Assembly: GCA_021014325.1 (NCBI GenBank)
Contig: CM037466.1
Span: 15,650,765-15,714,764, forward strand
DNA: 64,000 nucleotides
Direction: 5' to 3'
Origin: Plazaster borealis
Lineage: Eukaryota > Echinodermata > Asteroidea > Forcipulatida > Labidiasteridae
Both the position numbers and the translations under genes were made by a program. Positions 59,533 through 64,000 of the stretch are shown piece by piece. The notes below the pieces were generated by a model. That model did no database searches. It was given only the letters and a program-made list of their open reading frames with translations, and was not told the origin of the DNA. Position 1 is the stretch's first letter, and each line of letters starts with the position of its first letter.

Positions 59533-62500
59533 CTAGATCAGAGAAAAATAAATAGAAATCCATAACGAAAAGAATTTCAAATAAATTGAAATTGAACTGT
59601 TTAAATTTGTAATTTAATTTAATGGACTTGTATAAATTTCCCCCAATATGAAATACTGTGTCATGCTTTCCTTCCTATGTTATTCAAATGTTTTAGATGA
59701 GAGAACTAAAGATCTGATCACACACTTCATATGGCAGCATTTCACATGAGGCCCTATAGTCTCAAGATGATAGGTCAGAGTATGGCCATCGTCTTCAAGG
59801 TGGTTTTAATATTTACAATGCCGAAACACCACATTGCATCCACAAAGCCAACCCCAGAACCATAATATTGCTTCACCGAATTATGTTCAAATGTTGACTT
59901 TGGGTTAGATAAATAACTTTCAATTACGTTGAGTAACGAGGTATACTTAATATGAAAGACAATTGAGATAAATCTGCTCTTACATGTCTTGGTGCTTGTT
60001 CGAATAAAAACAGTTAAATGCATGCTACACTGTGTCAACAATTTTTTTTTCATTTTGAATCTGGTCATGTGAACAAAATTCTGGTCCAGTAATTATTTTG
60101 AGCTACAAGCCCTGCAGTCTTGTGGATTCCCCCCCCCCAATACGAGCCCTGTCTTTATCTGCAAGGATAAAGACAGGTACTTGTTTTACAAACCCAATGA
60201 TTTCATTGGATACAAGGCGCGCGTGTTTGTATGTAATGTTGTAAATACACAATGTAATGCTTGTACACGTGTGTGTGACTACGAATCTCTGTGTAAATGG
60301 ATGCGAGGTCAAAGGTGACCTTTGCAGGATCCTGCAAGGTGCTATTCTTGAGCCTCAAAGAGTGGCGTGAGATCATGTTCGGGCTAAGGGAGAGTAGGCA
60401 ACTCTAATGAATGATGCATCTTGTATCATTACTCAGCCATGACTGGTAGTCTGTACAAAGGTTCCTTACCTAGCTTCTCCAGTAGCTCAGGCATTGATGG
60501 AAGTACATCATTGATCAGATTATTCTCAAACAGATGGCCGTGAATCATATCCAGGGTGTGGTCAAACTTCGGGTAGACTTTGTAAGAAACGCCTGTTACA
60601 CAAACAAACAAAACAATTTGAACTAATACTTTATTTTTGGTACACAGTTATTGTCAAAGTTGGTTTTAGTGTGGACAATTCTAAAAATAAACCTGCGGGA
60701 CCTGGGGAATGAGATGGGATGGGGGAAATGGCCAACAGGTATATGCCCCCCCACCCCCCCCCCCCCGAACTATCAACGGTGACTATAATCAAGACACAGC
60801 ATCTGAACTTATTTGAATACCATACAAAGACACTCTATATTACCCGATGGTCCATCCTTCTTAAAGCACTCTGCAAGAGGGAAGAAGGCATCGGAAAGAA
60901 CAGGTGGAAGCGTAGACCAGGCAGCCACACCGCCGGTAACACAGCGACGATGTGCTGGCAGCCAGTAGGTCTCCTTCAAAGGGTCATAGTTGACTATGTG
61001 TGCCGTCACCATGGAACTCAGCCACTCTCTCACATACCTGATGGAAAAAACAAATAATATATACAGATTGTGGTGACAAGATAGATGGCAGAACTGGGTA
61101 GGGGCAAAGTAAACCGTAACCCCAAAACTTTTTTTAAAAGGATTCAATTTGGCTGACCACTTTCTACTAAGCTGTTTAAACATCTTCATTGACATCTGTT
61201 AGGACATTTGTGTGGCCCATAGAAATGATGACTTTTGTGTCCCCCCCCCCCCAAACTTTTAAAAGTGTAGCACTGCTGGTTTATGATCACAGAATATGAT
61301 CAAACCAAAATGCTTGCTATGAACAAAAAATGTGTTGTTTGGTAGAAATATCACCAGCCAAAACATTTTACATTGCTTGTGTTTGCCAATTGAAAACAAT
61401 GTCAAGCAACACTTTTGCTGCTTTAAAAACAAGTTTTCAAGTGGGCTGAAATTGTCACATGGGCTGAAATCATCATATGGGCTGAATTTCATTTTTTTAA
61501 AAAGGTTCCTTGGTAAATTTGTCTCTGCTGAACAAAAAATGCACAATTTTAAATTATACAGAATTTTGGCTGGTAACCACGCCCAATTTGTAAAGATGCA
61601 TTTCCTGATTTTAGGCTGATTCGAAGATCACACATTAATTTAAATGTTAAATTGCTGTTTTTACGGAGTAGAAAAAGTTATTAGCTTTTATGTGATACCT
61701 TGAGCGAAATAAATTCCATCAAGGATTACTGACGATAAATAAAAAATTAACAAAGGCTGAGCCAGCCTTTTAATCCTCAGACTTTATGACAAACAAATTT
61801 ATAAGTTCAGCAGTCTAGCTACATTATGAATATTCATTAGATCTATACATGCCACACGCATTTTGCGTTTCATGCTTGGGTACACATGTGTAATACAGTA
61901 GTGTAAATATTCTACCCTACATAACAGTACTCAATGTTATGGAGACCGAGGACAAAGCAACAAAGGAAAAACAAATGAGGTCTCCACGGAAACGGGTGCT
62001 CCACAAGAAATGTTGTGTACAAAGTCTATGGAAGGATGTTAAGTACAGGGACAAGGTAAAGAATAATAGAAGTCTCTACAGGGATGCATATTTGAGAGTT
62101 GTGTAGTGTTTGGTGTGGTGAGTCAACCACACCCGACAACAAGATGAGTCAACCACACCCGAAAACAAGATGAGTCGACGATAAATTCAATTCATTACTT
62201 TTTAAATGTCTGTAGGTCCTATCCAGAACCATGTTGCAAATAATGGGAAATTGGTCACTATGAACTGTGCATACCCCTTACACCCCGCGGTACACAAAGA
62301 ACAACTGGGATCAGTGGGGTGCCCAGGATTTTTTCACTGGGGATGGGGTGGGGGAGAGGTGCACAGGGGGAAATTGCTTTTCAGTAGGGGGAGGGGCCAT
62401 GTTTTGTTTACGGTGGGTTCATGTCATGCTGGGTTTTTTAAAGGGTGGAAGGGGCACGATCATCTTCTCTTGTAGGGCACTTTTCATATCCTGATTATCT

Positions 62501-62808
62501 TAATGGGAACCTATGACTCAGTGATTGACTCAGGAATAGTAGGGGCTTCAAAATTTATGAAAACTTGTCTTTCAGGAAACCTACAAACAATTTGGTCAAG
62601 AGATCAGAACCATTTACCTCTCCTTAAAATTGCCAGCATCTGCAATCTCTTGGCTCGTCCTGGGTGTGTCTGTGGTGGTCATCACCTGAAAAAGACCTGT
62701 CTCTGTTCCCATGGCAACAGCAAGGCAGGTTACACCGGAGTAGACCATCTCAGAAAAGCGGTCGGCAAACATCTCTTCCGTCTCCTCTGCAAATATACTT
62801 TCTGCCAT
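58946..62808 (-). CDS. SAM-dependent methyltransferase, Rv2258c-like
   Basis: Exons in transcription order: 62808-62618, 61037-60844, 60592-60470, 59532-58946. They join in phase to 364 residues. The N-terminal 95 residues form the winged-helix part seen in bacterial Rv2258c-type enzymes (AVAMGTETGLFQVM, then RYVREWLSSMVTAHIVNYD). The C-terminal part is a class I Rossmann methyltransferase: VVDVGCGPGSS is motif I (SAM binding, about residues 175-185), GLDQSE carries the acidic motif II residue, and VLREILRVLTPGGILSVFDP covers the later motifs. The substrate is unknown. The start is the first ATG, immediately before MAESIFAEETEE. Bacterial-like family in an intron-bearing animal gene. Confidence 0.9.
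59533..60469. other. Methyltransferase intron 3
   Basis: No repeat family or exon recognised. Confidence 0.45.
60470..60592 (-). CDS. Methyltransferase exon 3
   Basis: GVSYKVYPKFDHTLDMIHGH and ENNLINDVLPSMPELLEKL; linker helices ahead of the Rossmann fold. Acceptor gtgtaacag, donor ctag|gtaagg. Confidence 0.88.
60844..61037 (-). CDS. Methyltransferase exon 2
   Basis: Completes Arg, then YVREWLSSMVTAHIVNYDPL and LPAHRRCVTGGVAAW; recognition part of the winged helix. Acceptor ttccatcag, donor tcgg|gtaata. Confidence 0.88.
61038..62617. other. Methyltransferase intron 1
   Basis: Contains paired ccagccaaaac/gaattttggctggtaa segments (61354-61575, MITE-like), the interspersed repeat at 61930, two 28-base direct repeats gagtcaaccacacccga (62121-62175) and G-rich DNA (62338-62420). 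Confidence 0.5.
61930..62065 (+). repeat. Interspersed repeat also at 46884
   Basis: gtgctccacaagaaatgttg and gatgttaagtacagggacaa. Lies in methyltransferase intron 1. Confidence 0.45.
62618..62808 (-). CDS. Methyltransferase exon 1
   Basis: 63 codons plus two bases, MAESIFAEETEEMFADRFSE and on to EIADAGNFKE. Donor agag|gtaaat. Confidence 0.88.
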
Positions 62809-64000
62809 CTTGATTCTTGTGAGCCCGTTTATAAATCTTAAAATCTGCTACAATAATAAGCAAAAAAACTTTTTTAATCTGACGTAAATCTAACAAAAAC
62901 ACCATCCACATTACAGGCTCTCGCGATAGTTTGAAAACGGAGGGGTGGGTGGGGGCAGTATTTGATTTTATATAATTTGGACTGATACAAAAATGAGTAC
63001 ATATAAACCTATAACTTACATTGATTTATACCATAGGGCCTATACTTTCAACAAACTTCAACTGCTGAAGGAAATGAATGTCCATTAATCAACTTGAAAC
63101 TAACCTCTTTCTGGAAACTATTTCCTTTGCACAACAAAATACTTGGAATGGATGATCATCTGGTAAACCTGTTAGTGTTAGTACTGTTGTCATTCTGAAA
63201 GCTCATGATTATAAAGTGTACACCAATACTACGGGAGCATTAAACTTTAAAGGATCTGTATACATTTGGTAAATTACTCTGAAAACTAATGGCAATAAAA
63301 ACTTACTTGGTAAGAAGTACAGCAGCTTTGGATAGTATAATGCCTTTTGAGAAACTTTTCACTTCGAAGTACTGCGGTAGATATCACCTTTTATCCCTCA
63401 AAATTTGAATCTGAGAGTAACGTTTGTGGTATATGATTCCATTGAGTCCAATTGGAGCTTCCAGAATTTATGCCATGGTTTCTTTTCATGGAGGTTATCA
63501 TACCTCGCCATGAAACAGTCATCAATCACTTCACATTAAGACAGATTTGTGATAGTATAAGGATCAGAGATATTGAAATTGGACTTACAATTACATGACT
63601 TATGCCCAACAAGGCCAAATGCGAACAAAGCATAGACAGTAAATTACACTACACATACCAATTTCAATATCCCTGATCCATACGCAATATGAATATCGAT
63701 TTAAAATGACACGATTCACCTCAAATTAGCAATAGCTTCAGTTCTAGTTCTAGTTGTTCCACTGCCGGTGAATTACGGTTCCAGTATTGATTGTTCCACA
63801 TGATTCTGTGGCTCACAAACTAGCCAAGAAGAAGTAGCCTAATATTTATTGTAAATCAACGTTTTGCGCATTACCGTTTTCACGAAGAGCCACATATCTT
63901 AAAATGACAAATACAGATTATTACAAGAAGGGGCCATTATCTCAATGAATGCATTTTTGCGTTTTCACGAAGAGCCATTGGCCCAAAAATGCATTGCAAC
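62809..64000. other. Upstream region of the methyltransferase
   Basis: Promoter presumably just above 62808. MITE D half copy at 63247, inverted repeat 63563-63584/63659-63679 (ggatcagagatattgaaatt arms), and a direct repeat of gttttcacgaagagcca at about 63878 and 63961. No gene recognised. Confidence 0.5.
63247..63430. mobile_element. MITE family D, half copy
   Basis: Starts ttaaaggatctgtatacatt, inner agtacagcagctttggatag. The opposite inverted end is not found. Confidence 0.6.

Overview
The window is animal nuclear DNA. Genes are split into many short exons with GT..AG borders, introns are AT-rich, and intronic and intergenic DNA is packed with tRNA-derived SINEs, miniature inverted-repeat transposons (MITEs), minisatellites and LINE remnants. 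The gene content, including a Rv2258c-like methyltransferase, and the repeat style suggest a marine invertebrate deuterostome, most likely an echinoderm. That placement is inference.

Layout. (1) 1-36410, + strand: the 3' part of a large gene for a coiled-coil protein. I could chain 24 exons in consistent phase from 2274 to the stop at 36410 (about 1130 residues in the window). The 5' end lies before the window. Two alternative first exons are probable: a 27-codon exon at 10101 and a 625-codon, very acidic exon at 23376. I could not match the protein to a named family. (2) 36411-45257: tail-to-tail intergenic region holding about 24 units of a 177-bp satellite (39.8-43.96 kb). (3) 45258-54021, - strand: a complete 12-exon CSTF1 gene (CstF-50, 425 residues). 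(4) 54022-55118: head-to-head promoter interval. (5) 55119-56512, + strand: a two-exon AURKAIP1/mS38 gene (295 residues). (6) 58946-62808, - strand: a four-exon SAM-dependent methyltransferase of the Rv2258c-like type (364 residues). The two ends of the window hold only repeats and unassigned DNA.

How the genes relate. CSTF1 acts in mRNA 3'-end processing, mS38 in the mitochondrial small ribosomal subunit, the coiled-coil protein is presumably structural, and the methyltransferase substrate is unknown. No shared pathway is evident; shared regulation is plausible only for the divergent CSTF1/AURKAIP1 pair.

Most unusual property. Short duplications that straddle exon-intron borders recur in two unrelated genes: four in the coiled-coil gene and three in CSTF1. 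They create decoy donors and acceptors, a five-fold array of one acceptor, and two phase-0 mini-exons. Also notable are the large acidic alternative first exon, the satellite with AATAAA on one strand and GTAAGT on the other in nearly every unit, transposons nested in transposons, and a MITE lying 11 bases from a CSTF1 splice donor.
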